Shown: positions 1 through 7,321, counted from the first letter of the stretch. The stretch: DNA of 9,240 nucleotides from Aeriscardovia sp. (GCA_017538865.1 JAFYIA010000020.1:1-9240); one strand, 5' to 3'. Notes: generated from the sequence alone by a model not told the origin. Numbers and translations are program-made.

Positions 1-1
1 C

Positions 2-229
2 AAGGATCTTCCGGCCTTTTTCAGATCCCCCGGCTGGAACTCTACGTCCGGGAATTTGGGAACGTGGTTCATGCGGCAGTTCTACATCTTGCTAATATGC
101 GCCGCTTTCATAGTCCAGACCTATAGCGACAGCGGAGGTTACGGGATAATCCTCTCCCTTATAGCGTTCGCCCTGCTGGTGTGCGGGATCATATTTGTGG
201 AAATCGTAAAACACCGACAGTCCAAATAG
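2..229 (+). CDS. C-terminal end of an integral membrane protein, possibly sterol desaturase/fatty acid hydroxylase type (5' end outside window)
   Basis: An open frame enters from the left edge and ends at TAG 227-229, giving 75 visible residues. It starts with a short polar stretch containing the motif FFRSPGWN. Two hydrophobic segments follow, at about residues 23-40 (FMRQFYILLICAAFIVQ) and 47-69, and the tail is basic (EIVKHRQSK), as expected for a membrane protein ending in the cytoplasm. From memory, the pattern of F-x-x-P-G-W followed by two C-terminal helices resembles bacterial sterol desaturase/alkylglycerol-monooxygenase-like proteins. The His-box catalytic region that would prove this lies outside the window, so the family call is tentative. 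That the frame is the end of a membrane protein is much more certain. It runs toward the DUF2804 gene, which is on the opposite strand. Confidence 0.6.
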   Translation, partial: KDLPAFFRSPGWNSTSGNLGTWFMRQFYILLICAAFIVQTYSDSGGYGIILSLIAFALLVCGIIFVEIVKHRQSK

Positions 230-357
230 GCCTGCCGGCGCAACAGGTCAAAAGGAGGATTGAAAGCTTTGGGCGTTATCCGTCCGTCTGCATATTGGAG
301 AGTTTCCCAACTTCAGCCGGATCAACCCGCACGGCAGAGCATCCGCATCGCCCAGAA

Positions 358-383
358 GAGGCTCTTACGGCCTCCGGCTTTTT
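358..383 (+). terminator. Possible weak terminator after the membrane-protein gene
   Basis: GAGGC (358-362) pairs with GCCTC (370-374) around a 7-nt loop. Four bases later comes a run of five T (379-383). The stem is only 5 bp and the T-run is not directly adjacent, so this is a weak call. Position supports it: it lies at the end of the 152-bp gap between the convergent membrane-protein and DUF2804 genes and touches the DUF2804 stop codon. Confidence 0.35.
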
Positions 384-1401
384 AGAACTTATTGTGCACC
401 CTCTCGGCAAAGCCCATGACGTCTTTAAACTCTATGGTTTTGCCTCCGTCCAAAACCGCCCTTCCCCGCATCATGCCAAACACCTGGTGCTGGTTGGATG
501 AGACGGCTTTGAAGTCCAGGTTGGCGGACCTGTCGATAACGGGATCCATCACCGCTTCCAGCCTTCCGTCTAAAGTGAAAAGGTGCCACTGATCGTAGAG
601 GTTCTTGGGGATCTCGAATATCGCCTTTTCGAGTTTTGAAATCTTCCCGTTATAAAACAGCGCGTTTTCGGTCGCGGCCGAAGCATCTCCGAAGCCATAG
701 CCGAGGTTAAACCCAAAGGCCTTCCCCCTTACGTCGCAATTCAACGAGCTCCAGTACCACGTGTTGTCATATGTCCACACGCCCCGACCCCAGTCCATGG
801 TGGCAAAGCTGTTCTTGGGATTGAAATTGTATTCCGCATCCCCAAACCGCATCGTCCCTTCTGCCCTCAGGCAGTTGAGCTTGCGGTTGTAATAGAAATG
901 CCCCGCTTTAGGCCACGGGATTGCTATGCATACGGAATCTGCAGGAGGTGGAGAGGGAAGGAGGAGTATGTCGCACTCGAAGGTCTTCTTGTCAAAGTGC
1001 CTGCAGCGGCACTGGATGCGGCGCCCCCCGTCTGCAAAAGAGAACTTGAGGTTGAGCTTGCCGCTGCGAAACTCCGCGGCCCCTCTTTGGGAAGAAGGGG
1101 GCATGCGCAGGCGCCCCAAGGGGAGGAAGGAGAGCACGCTCTGGGTATTTTCCCAAGGCTCGTCAAAGAGGAGGAGGGAAACGGATTCCAGCCCCAGGTA
1201 TCCCTCGTCCGATATGGTGAACGCCGCCCCGTAATGGTTGTTCATGACCAGGTAGTAATCCCATTCTTTAATCCTAAGCGGGCTGGCTTTTATCCTGGTC
1301 CGGTCATAAGAGAGCAGAGGCTGGCGGCTCCATCCGGCTTCCCTGAGGTTTCCCTCGGCGTCCAGCAGGGGGCCAGGCTGCGTGATTTCGTGATTTGGCA
1401 T
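382..1401 (-). CDS. DUF2804 family protein, function unknown
   Basis: With the ATG at 1401 the protein has 339 residues and ends at TAA (complement of 382-384). The DUF2804 family is recognisable from its C-terminal blocks, numbered from this ATG: DWGRGVWTYDNTWYW near 203-217, FGFNLGYGFGD near 229-239, ATENALFYNGK near 243-253, SNQHQVFG near 302-309 and GFAERVHN near 330-337. The N-terminus HEITQPGPLLDAEGNL is also typical. No signal peptide or membrane helix is visible, so it is probably cytoplasmic. The family has no established reaction that I can state. An in-frame TTG at 1425 would add 8 residues, but it directly abuts an AAGGAG with no spacing. The ATG has GGAAAG 5 nt upstream and matches the family start, so I prefer the ATG. 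A possible -10 (TAAAAT, complement of 1434-1439) lies just upstream. It diverges from the NiCoT permease and converges on the left-edge membrane-protein gene. Confidence 0.85.
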   Translation of the reverse strand: MPNHEITQPGPLLDAEGNLREAGWSRQPLLSYDRTRIKASPLRIKEWDYYLVMNNHYGAAFTISDEGYLGLESVSLLLFDEPWENTQSVLSFLPLGRLRMPPSSQRGAAEFRSGKLNLKFSFADGGRRIQCRCRHFDKKTFECDILLLPSPPPADSVCIAIPWPKAGHFYYNRKLNCLRAEGTMRFGDAEYNFNPKNSFATMDWGRGVWTYDNTWYWSSLNCDVRGKAFGFNLGYGFGDASAATENALFYNGKISKLEKAIFEIPKNLYDQWHLFTLDGRLEAVMDPVIDRSANLDFKAVSSNQHQVFGMMRGRAVLDGGKTIEFKDVMGFAERVHNKF

Positions 1402-1453
1402 GAAGACTTTCCGGTGGTTTTCCAACTCCTTCTATTTTACAAATTGGCCTGAT

Positions 1454-1472
1454 CCGCAAGATTGTTGCAACA
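1454..1472. promoter_or_regulatory. Candidate operator: Nur-like box and palindrome overlapping the -35
   Basis: TGTTGCAACA (1463-1472) is a perfect 10-bp palindrome over the -35 element. In addition, CCGCAA (1454-1459), 5 bp and TTGCAA (1465-1470) closely resemble the nickel-responsive Nur box described in Streptomyces, which I recall as tTGCaa-N5-ttGCAA. The right half matches at every position and the left half at GCAA. The location, between the divergent DUF2804 and nickel/cobalt permease genes, suits a metal-responsive repressor. Functional assignment is inference from motif and context. Confidence 0.35.
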
Positions 1473-1494
1473 TCTTTCCTAACTCCTATAAAAT
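1465..1494 (+). promoter_or_regulatory. Sigma-70-type promoter of the nickel/cobalt permease
   Basis: A -35-like TTGCAA (1465-1470) is followed by 16 bp and then TATAAA (1487-1492, continuing AT). Transcription would start near 1499, giving a 5' leader of about 55 nt before the ATG at 1554. The -10 sits inside a small inverted repeat, CCTAT-AAA-ATAGG (1485-1497). In the leader, TTTCTT (1528-1533) can pair with AAGAAA (1539-1544), and only a weak purine-rich ribosome site (GGAAAGAAAG) is present. Confidence 0.55.
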
Positions 1495-1553
1495 AGGACA
1501 CGTCCGTCTCACCTTACGACCAACTTATTTCTTCTGGAAAGAAAGATTCTAGT

Positions 1554-2696
1554 ATGGCTAACGCTAGTAGAACCTGGAAAGGTGACGCCCTGAGGTATGG
1601 GATTGTGATCCTGTGCCTCTGGGCAATTGGATGGGGCGTGCTGTGCAGCGGCATAGCCCACTATCCGTGGCTTTTGGCAATGGGAGGGCTGTCTCTGGTA
1701 TTTGGCCTTGAGCACGCCTTCGATTGCGATCACATAGCCTTTATCGACAACACCACTAGAAAACTCGTCCAAATGGGCAAAAGGACCCGCGGGGCCGGAT
1801 TCTTCTTCTCCCTCGGACACTCTACAGTGGTGTTCTGCATGGGCATTTTGACTATTACCGCGGTGGAACTGGCAAAGAACGCAATCCCCAAGCTTGCGGC
1901 GTGGGGCAACGTGGCCGGAACTATAATCTCCGCAGTCTTCCTCTTCATCCTCTGCCTGGCGAACATCGTCATCTTAAGGAGGACCTACCACACCTTCAAA
2001 GAAGTCAAGGCCGGAAGGTACAACCCGGCAGATGACGACGTGAAGAGAGATGGGAAGAGCGGGGTCGACAAGGCCGTGAACAAGGTCCTCAACGTCGCCA
2101 ACAAGAACTGGCAGATCTACGTCATAGGGTTCCTTTTCGGTCTGGGCTTCGACACCGCCACCCAAGTCGCCATGCTCGCCACTTCCGCCCAGGCCACCGC
2201 CGCCGGAGCCCCTCCGACCGCCGTTATCGCCCTCCCGATTTTGTTCGCCGCGGGCATGTGCCTCATGGACACCCTCGACGGATTCTTCATGGCCAGCGCT
2301 TACAAGTGGACCCTGACCTCCCCGCTCAAGAAGATCTACTACAACATGATCATCACCATCCTCTCCGTCACCGTGGCCTTCATAGTGGCCTGGATCGAGG
2401 TAATACAGGTGATCGGCATGGAGGTAAACGCCCAGCACGGCTTCCTTCTGTGGATTCAGAACATCGACTTTGCCGACATCGGCTACTGCCTGGTGGGGAT
2501 GTTCGCCCTGGCATGGTTCCTGTCCTGGTTCTTCTGGAAGGTCTTCCACCTTTCGGAGAAGGACATCTTCCTCAAAGAGCAGCTTGAGAAGAACGAGGCC
2601 ATAAGGGCCATGGTGGTCGAGGCCAACCGGGTCATTACCGGGTCGGGCGAAGCCACCTTCGATCCCGAGGAGCTTAAAAAGAAGAAATTAATTTAG
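1554..2696 (+). CDS. NiCoT-family nickel/cobalt transporter (HoxN/NixA type)
   Basis: A 380-residue polytopic membrane permease that imports Ni2+ and/or Co2+ across the cytoplasmic membrane. The NiCoT signatures are all present. HAFDCDHIAFIDNTTRK starts at residue 54, with the HX4DH metal motif formed by H54, D59 and H60. FFSLGHSTVV spans 84-93, LGFDTATQ 197-204 and GMCLMDTLDG 234-243. About eight hydrophobic segments are visible, with a charged loop near residues 144-187 and a cytoplasmic basic C-terminus. Length is close to the family norm. Two signature residues differ from the common form: Cys in HAFDCDH instead of Ala, and Gln in FDTATQ instead of the more usual Glu. No cobalamin riboswitch is seen in the short leader, and the promoter has a Nur-like box, so nickel is the likelier substrate. 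The next enzymes in nickel use (urease, hydrogenase) are not in the window. ATG 1554 is the only sensible start, since upstream codons offer no good alternative. Confidence 0.93.
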   Translation: MANASRTWKGDALRYGIVILCLWAIGWGVLCSGIAHYPWLLAMGGLSLVFGLEHAFDCDHIAFIDNTTRKLVQMGKRTRGAGFFFSLGHSTVVFCMGILTITAVELAKNAIPKLAAWGNVAGTIISAVFLFILCLANIVILRRTYHTFKEVKAGRYNPADDDVKRDGKSGVDKAVNKVLNVANKNWQIYVIGFLFGLGFDTATQVAMLATSAQATAAGAPPTAVIALPILFAAGMCLMDTLDGFFMASAYKWTLTSPLKKIYYNMIITILSVTVAFIVAWIEVIQVIGMEVNAQHGFLLWIQNIDFADIGYCLVGMFALAWFLSWFFWKVFHLSEKDIFLKEQLEKNEAIRAMVVEANRVITGSGEATFDPEELKKKKLI

Positions 2697-2710
2697 GAAC
2701 TTGGGAATCA

Positions 2711-2740
2711 AAAAACGGGGTCTTGCGGGGCCCCGTTTTT
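2711..2740. terminator. Strong bidirectional intrinsic terminator
   Basis: AAAAACGGGG (2711-2720) and CCCCGTTTTT (2731-2740) form a perfect 10-bp stem with a 10-nt loop. Read on +, it ends in a T-run 14 bp after the permease stop. Read on -, it also ends in a run of six T, 15 bp after the S33 hydrolase stop. It therefore fits both convergent genes. Confidence 0.92.
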
Positions 2741-2754
2741 ATTTGCCTCAAAAG

Positions 2755-4080
2755 CTAAACCTCCAAGTCCCCGTTTCTCGCGGCCAAATCGAAAATCCGC
2801 TTGAAGGCGTCTCCGACCCTTATTCCGTCGTGCTCGAACTCGCTGGTCACTATGCTGTGGGAATTGCCTATTTCAGACAAAGTTTCCACGGACCATTCCC
2901 TAGGCACGTACATGTCGTTGAAGTACACCATGGCGTAGAGAGGCACGGGGTTTTGCCTGAGCTGGGGAAGCGAGTAAACGGGGTCCCACTCTTCGCTCCC
3001 TTCCAGGGCGAAGGCTGCATCCTTAAAGGGCATGAGGGCCTTATCCTCTTCAAACCTCCACTTATACGTCATCTCGCCGGTAAACATCAGGGGGCGCGCC
3101 TCGGGGGAGAACTGCGGGAGAAGATCCCTCTGCCTTTCAGCCTCCCAGCCGGGCTTCCCTCCGCCGTTCATGTATATAGCTTCCTGCAGGGTCCAGTAGA
3201 GCTCGTCCCCATAGCTGGAAGTCGCCTGCCACACGTCCCTCAAGAAGTTTTCGCTAAGCCCTTCTCCGCGATCCAGGGCTTCGTCCAGCATCCAGTGCAC
3301 GGATGCAAACCCCGTAGACATCCCAAAGGCCTGCCCCAAGGACTGCAGCCTTTGGACCGTCATCCGGCTCCCGTCCGGGAGGCGGTAGGAGCCTGAGGAG
3401 AGGCGGTCGGCTACGCGGGAGAGGATATCCTTGTCGTCGGGGAAGGCCTCAAAATACTTCTCGTTCTTCTCTTCCAGCCTCTCATAGGTCTTCTCGTACA
3501 CCTTCGATATTTCAGAGGGGATTTTGGGGATGCCCCCCGAGGTGAAGCAGAGCCTAAAAGCTCCGGGGAAGAAGGAGAGGTAGCACATGGTTATAAACCC
3601 CCCATAGGACTGCCCCAGGGAGGCCCACTTTTCTCCTTTGAACCTTTCCAGCCTCAGGTACTCCATGTCGCAAACGATAGATCTGGCCAAAAACCTCTTC
3701 AGATACTCCGCCTGTTCCTTGGCGCCGCCCCTGCGCAAGAGATCTCCCGGAGTGATGGGCGAGGAGTTTTCCACCCCCCTCTGATCCGGAAGCACCACTT
3801 CAAATCCCGCATCCAGCGCGGTGCGGATCCAGGGCTTGCAAGAATCTATGCCTCCGGGCCTGGGGCACTTTTCCCCGGGGCCCCCTTGGAAGTACACGAG
3901 GGGAGCCGGGCTTTTTTCCGCAGATCCGGCTTTCTTTAAAACCTTGTAGGAAATGGAGAGCTTTTCTTCCCCGATCCTCTTTTTTACTTCAGACCTGTCT
4001 GAAGGGTCGAGGCCCCTCCAGTCGAGGGGGACGTCCAGCTTCCCCTCTTCTATGCAAATTCCGGAAAGCACAATGCCCAT
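2755..4080 (-). CDS. Alpha/beta-hydrolase, prolyl aminopeptidase-like (peptidase S33)
   Basis: A 441-residue protein with no signal peptide or membrane segment, so a cytoplasmic enzyme. The S33 layout is clear. The oxyanion-loop motif QGGPG is at 65-69 and DQRG at 99-102. The nucleophile elbow GQSYGG has S158. The acid is probably D389 in YFNDMYVP, and the base H417 is in EFEHDGIR. GEMTYKWRFEE near 334-344 lies where related enzymes carry glutamates that hold the substrate's free N-terminus. Members usually release an N-terminal proline or similar residue from peptides, but the exact specificity here is not shown. ATG 4080 is supported by AGGAGG (complement of 4085-4090) 4 nt upstream. It lies 64 bp downstream of the LPXTG surface-protein gene on the same strand, so co-transcription is possible, but it has its own strong ribosome site and a weak hairpin lies between them. 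It ends at TAG just before the shared terminator. Confidence 0.9.
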   Translation of the reverse strand: MGIVLSGICIEEGKLDVPLDWRGLDPSDRSEVKKRIGEEKLSISYKVLKKAGSAEKSPAPLVYFQGGPGEKCPRPGGIDSCKPWIRTALDAGFEVVLPDQRGVENSSPITPGDLLRRGGAKEQAEYLKRFLARSIVCDMEYLRLERFKGEKWASLGQSYGGFITMCYLSFFPGAFRLCFTSGGIPKIPSEISKVYEKTYERLEEKNEKYFEAFPDDKDILSRVADRLSSGSYRLPDGSRMTVQRLQSLGQAFGMSTGFASVHWMLDEALDRGEGLSENFLRDVWQATSSYGDELYWTLQEAIYMNGGGKPGWEAERQRDLLPQFSPEARPLMFTGEMTYKWRFEEDKALMPFKDAAFALEGSEEWDPVYSLPQLRQNPVPLYAMVYFNDMYVPREWSVETLSEIGNSHSIVTSEFEHDGIRVGDAFKRIFDLAARNGDLEV

Positions 4081-4135
4081 GCTTCCTCCTTTCGCCTTTC
4101 TTCAATGCTACAAAAAGCGGGAGGAAAAAGGAGCA

Positions 4136-4153
4136 AAGGCAGCCTCAGGCCTT
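4136..4153 (-). terminator. Weak hairpin at the end of the surface-protein gene
   Basis: On the - strand, AAGGC and GCCTT pair around an 8-nt loop that contains the gene's TGA stop. A CTTTTT run follows about 7 nt later. The stem is short and the T-run distant, so at most partial termination or attenuation before the S33 hydrolase gene is likely. Confidence 0.22.
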
Positions 4154-7100
4154 CTTCTTGTAGATCTTGTAGGAGGCGTAGCCGGCGCCGGCGAGGAGAA
4201 GGGAAAGGGCGATGGAAAAGAGGATCTTGGCGATGTTGTCATGTCCGCCGGTATACGGCAAACTGCCCGTGCCTGACGCGGCCCCTTCCACCTGGTTGTA
4301 GATTATGTCGGCAGTCCCGTCCACGAGTGCCGACGAGGAATTGGGGGCGGAAATGGAGGAGGGCTTGTTCTTGGCCCAGTCCAAAGCGACCTCGAAAGTC
4401 GGCAAAGCGCCCGAAGCCCCCTTAGGAAGCTTCGTTTCGGCAACCTTATAGGTGCCGTCGGCAAGCCCCCACATTCTAAACAGCCCGTCCCCATTGGTCG
4501 ACTTGAAGCCATAGGGGGAGGAGGAGTAGGAGTAGGGGGGCTTGCCGTCGGAAGAGGGGGTTAGGTACTCCCCGTAGTACCGGCTTCCCTTGGTGTCGTT
4601 TTGGACCGTGAACTCAGCGCCCTTTGCGTCGGCCCCGCTAAGAAGCTGGTTCTGGAACCAGATGCCGGTCAAAGCCGAGCTCTGCTTGGCGTTGGGGGTC
4701 AAAGGGCCTGTGCCGTTGGAGTTTACCGCGAGGTTTATGGCGGCGGATGAAGAGATGAACGTCGGGGCATAGGTTGGCGCCGACAGGTTTAAAGAGGATC
4801 CCTGTACGAATCCTATTTCGGAAGTGTCCCGGCTTGGAGCCGAGGTCACATACCAGTCGTAGGTGATGGTGAGCTTGGAGGGGTCATGGGCATTCTCTTT
4901 TATGTAAGAAATGTCGGATGGAGTGAACATCAAGACGACTGCCCCGTCCTGCGCCTGGGCAACCCCTATGGGCAGGGAGTTGTATGAGAGCCCGTCGACT
5001 TTCAGATTAAAATCTTTTACGTTTGAGGCCGCATCGTAGCTATAGAAGATCAGCGCGTCCCCAGTGCTGTTCATGGCAGAAATCTGGGCAGCGGAAGGGA
5101 AGTCAGCTTCAGCTTCAAACTCCATAGGCACGCCCAGAGTCGCTGTGGCGGCGGGGCTTTCAAGGGAGCCGTCGGGGCCCTTCACCCCCGTTTCTGTCAG
5201 AGAGGGGCTGGACGGAGCGGACTGGGAAGCCGGAGTGGGAATGGAGCTTGAGGCAGAGGCAAGGGAGGCATTAGTCAGGGACTGGGAAGTAGCGGCCTGA
5301 GAGTAAATCTCCCCGCCCACAGAGCTTTGAAGCGCCAGGGGGAAGGTCACCTCGAACATGTCGTAGCCTATGGGGGTGTCGCCGTACCCCCATAGCCCCG
5401 GATCGCCTACCGAAGATCCCTTCCAGCTTCCGTTCCACGAGACGGTCAGAGAAGCTGGGCTGAGGGCGTACCCCCCGTAAGCGTCCGGAGAGGAATAAGG
5501 AATCTCAGTGTCAAACGAGGAGGATGGTTCGAAAGAGGGATTGAAGAAAGAAGTCACATCCTCCCCTGTCGCAAGGTCCTCCACCTTGACGTCCTTGGCA
5601 TTGACCGTGTACTTGTCCAAGTCGGGGAGGGAGGGAAGGTATTGCGAGTACTGGGAAAGGGGGGTGCTCTTCTCTCCCTTCAGCGTGCTCCAGAGAATGT
5701 TAGAAACTGAATTGTCGTACTGGAATATCCAGCCGGGAACAACCATTGAAACAGTAGCCGGAGAGCCTGAAGAAGTTAAATCCGCCGCTCCCGAATAGCT
5801 CACCGATTGGGAAAGCGAATCCACTGCAAAGCACCATACGTAACTTTGGGAGTTTAAAGACAGGGTTCCGCCATTGGACGTCAGGGACTCTTGGGCTACG
5901 GAGCACACTTCCGCCATATTCGAGGTTGAAGCCGTCACTTCAACTCTCAAAGTAAAGAAGATTTTGACGTAGCGCGCCAAGGCGCTCTTAGATATCCACT
6001 TTATGTCGGCGCTGCGCCCGTCGGGGGCGATGCTGAGGGAGAAGTCCGAAGGCGTGACTCTGACCCCCCTCTGCCCCCTGGCATTAAACCCCTTTGAAAT
6101 TATCCGGGCGTCGGGGGCGCCCGAGAGCGAATAAGTGGCATTCAGGGCGGAAGTCGCCCCGGGGCCGGTCATCACGGTGAAATTCACCGAAGCGGTAGAT
6201 CCCGGCTTGTAGATGCTGGAAGAGGACGGCCCGCTGAGCTTAGAGGCATCGCCGTTGTTTCCGCTGCTCTCCCTGTAACCATTTTTAATTTCCACCGTTG
6301 GAGGATAAGTGGCTATGGTGTAGTCCCTCTTGGTGATTCCGATAAGGTTCAGGGAGTTCACCTTCCCCGCCTTCGCCTTCATGGATGAGAGGTGATGCTG
6401 CTCTATTTGGTCCAGTGAGTACACATTCTGTTTTACGGTCCACCCCAAGTGGTTTAGGGCCGGATCGTCCCAGATGACATTCGAAGTCGTGTAAGAGATG
6501 GAGTTGTAGATGTAGGTCGAATCCAAGAGGTAGGACTTGCCTTGCGTGATCTTAGTCCATGACTTTTGATACTCGCTTTGGTAATTTTTGCCCAGGACGT
6601 CCTTCGGAAAAGTTTCAGGATAGACCAGCTGCCCCGACTTGTTTTCCATGCAAAGTATCTGGATTGCAAAAATCCTTGCGAGTGGGGCCCCGGTTATAAG
6701 GCTGGGATGGTTGTCGTAAGTATTTATGAGTCCCTTCACCTCGTTTGTAATTTCGGTCTCGGCCGCGGTCGCTATTGTTATCCCCTTGCTTTCAAGGAAT
6801 GAGATCACCGCCTTTGGAGTGGCCTCGGGGGTGATGGAGGGGCTCTGGGCTGAGGCGGGGTCGGAAGGGTTCAAGAGGTTGTTTGAGGCGAACGTCTCTA
6901 CAACCGGGGTCCAGCCGCTTCCAAAGGAAGTGGGGACGGAGTCCAAAGCGGGGGAAGAGGATGGGGAGCTTGAAATCTTTGTGGCGAAAGGGGAATAGGG
7001 CTTGGATGAAGATCCAGAAGAATAAAACCCTTCCGTGAGCACCCCGCCGGCTTTGTCCGCATTGTTGTTTTGGCTGCCGGACGTTTTCGTCCCCGCAGCT

Positions 7101-7279
7101 TTGGTTTTAGAAGTTAAATCCCCTCCGCCCCCCGATTGTTTGCCTGCGCTTTTGGAGGCCGGAGCCTGGGCCGGCACGCTGTCGGCCCTCGCATTCGCCC
7201 CTATGCAGAGGGCCGCTGCAAAAAATACCGACAAAACTGCAGCTATTATCCCTACGATGTATTTATTTCGTCCGTCCAC
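4145..7279 (-). CDS. LPXTG-anchored surface protein with pilin-like isopeptide D2 and SpaA-like domains
   Basis: A 1044-residue exported protein predicted to be attached to peptidoglycan by sortase. The signal peptide is residues 1-32, with the hydrophobic core IVGIIAAVLSVFFAAALCIG and a likely cut after ANARA. A Ser/Gly/Ala/Thr-rich stalk runs to about 150. A region of about 500 residues (150-655) that I do not recognise follows, partly beta-rich, with C459 and C483 as a possible disulfide pair. A second Ser/Ala linker spans 655-700. Residues about 705-830 resemble the fimbrial isopeptide D2 domain (FNLKVDG, then KLTITYDWYVTSA). Residues about 868-985 resemble a SpaA/Cna-B prealbumin-like domain (GAEFTVQN, then GLADGTYKVAETKLPKG). 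LPYTG is at 1007-1011, followed by a hydrophobic helix and the tail KIYKKKA. The start is GTG 7279 with GGGAG 6 nt upstream. It may be an adhesin or pilus subunit; no sortase or second pilin gene is visible. It diverges from the transglutaminase-like gene. Confidence 0.88.
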   Translation of the reverse strand: MDGRNKYIVGIIAAVLSVFFAAALCIGANARADSVPAQAPASKSAGKQSGGGGDLTSKTKAAGTKTSGSQNNNADKAGGVLTEGFYSSGSSSKPYSPFATKISSSPSSSPALDSVPTSFGSGWTPVVETFASNNLLNPSDPASAQSPSITPEATPKAVISFLESKGITIATAAETEITNEVKGLINTYDNHPSLITGAPLARIFAIQILCMENKSGQLVYPETFPKDVLGKNYQSEYQKSWTKITQGKSYLLDSTYIYNSISYTTSNVIWDDPALNHLGWTVKQNVYSLDQIEQHHLSSMKAKAGKVNSLNLIGITKRDYTIATYPPTVEIKNGYRESSGNNGDASKLSGPSSSSIYKPGSTASVNFTVMTGPGATSALNATYSLSGAPDARIISKGFNARGQRGVRVTPSDFSLSIAPDGRSADIKWISKSALARYVKIFFTLRVEVTASTSNMAEVCSVAQESLTSNGGTLSLNSQSYVWCFAVDSLSQSVSYSGAADLTSSGSPATVSMVVPGWIFQYDNSVSNILWSTLKGEKSTPLSQYSQYLPSLPDLDKYTVNAKDVKVEDLATGEDVTSFFNPSFEPSSSFDTEIPYSSPDAYGGYALSPASLTVSWNGSWKGSSVGDPGLWGYGDTPIGYDMFEVTFPLALQSSVGGEIYSQAATSQSLTNASLASASSSIPTPASQSAPSSPSLTETGVKGPDGSLESPAATATLGVPMEFEAEADFPSAAQISAMNSTGDALIFYSYDAASNVKDFNLKVDGLSYNSLPIGVAQAQDGAVVLMFTPSDISYIKENAHDPSKLTITYDWYVTSAPSRDTSEIGFVQGSSLNLSAPTYAPTFISSSAAINLAVNSNGTGPLTPNAKQSSALTGIWFQNQLLSGADAKGAEFTVQNDTKGSRYYGEYLTPSSDGKPPYSYSSSPYGFKSTNGDGLFRMWGLADGTYKVAETKLPKGASGALPTFEVALDWAKNKPSSISAPNSSSALVDGTADIIYNQVEGAASGTGSLPYTGGHDNIAKILFSIALSLLLAGAGYASYKIYKKKA

Positions 7280-7321
7280 GCTTTACTCCCGCTTATCTTA
7301 TAGATCACTATAATATTTACC
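7280..7321. promoter_or_regulatory. Divergent promoter region with an inverted repeat joining two -10 elements
   Basis: This 42-bp AT-rich gap separates two divergent genes. TTATAG (7298-7303) and CTATAA (7308-7313) form a perfect inverted repeat with a 4-bp centre, ATCA. Its arms contribute a consensus TATAAT on + (7309-7314), 7 bp before the ATG at 7322, and TATAAG on - (complement of 7297-7302), which would give a leader of roughly 10-12 nt carrying the GGGAG ribosome site of the surface-protein gene. I see no good -35 for either direction, which would fit a need for an activator. The - strand -10 is the less certain of the two. Confidence 0.5.

Noticed and set aside
580..592. GTGCCACTG resembling part of a cobalamin riboswitch
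   Set aside because: It lies inside the DUF2804 coding sequence with no surrounding conserved riboswitch elements and is not upstream of a B12 or cobalt gene.
1402..1425. TTG start at 1425 for the DUF2804 protein
   Set aside because: AAGGAG directly abuts the TTG with no spacing, and the added 8 residues do not look like the family N-terminus; ATG 1401 fits better.
1554..1560. NikR-type operator (GTATGA-N16-TCATAC) near the permease start
   Set aside because: Only a short GTATGG appears at the start codon, and no matching second half is seen at the right distance.
1974..2549. A 191-codon - strand frame inside the permease gene
   Set aside because: Its His/Gly/Asp-rich composition is what the reverse of the membrane-protein codons would give. 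The + strand frame carries all NiCoT signatures.
6450..6690. Possible internal thioester (TQXA-like) domain in the surface protein, from YTTSNVIW and FAIQILCMEN
   Set aside because: The required Cys-Gln pair is not present in the right order. No Cys precedes C210 in the mature N-terminus, and the Gln of the TQxAIW motif is Ser in YTTSNVIW.
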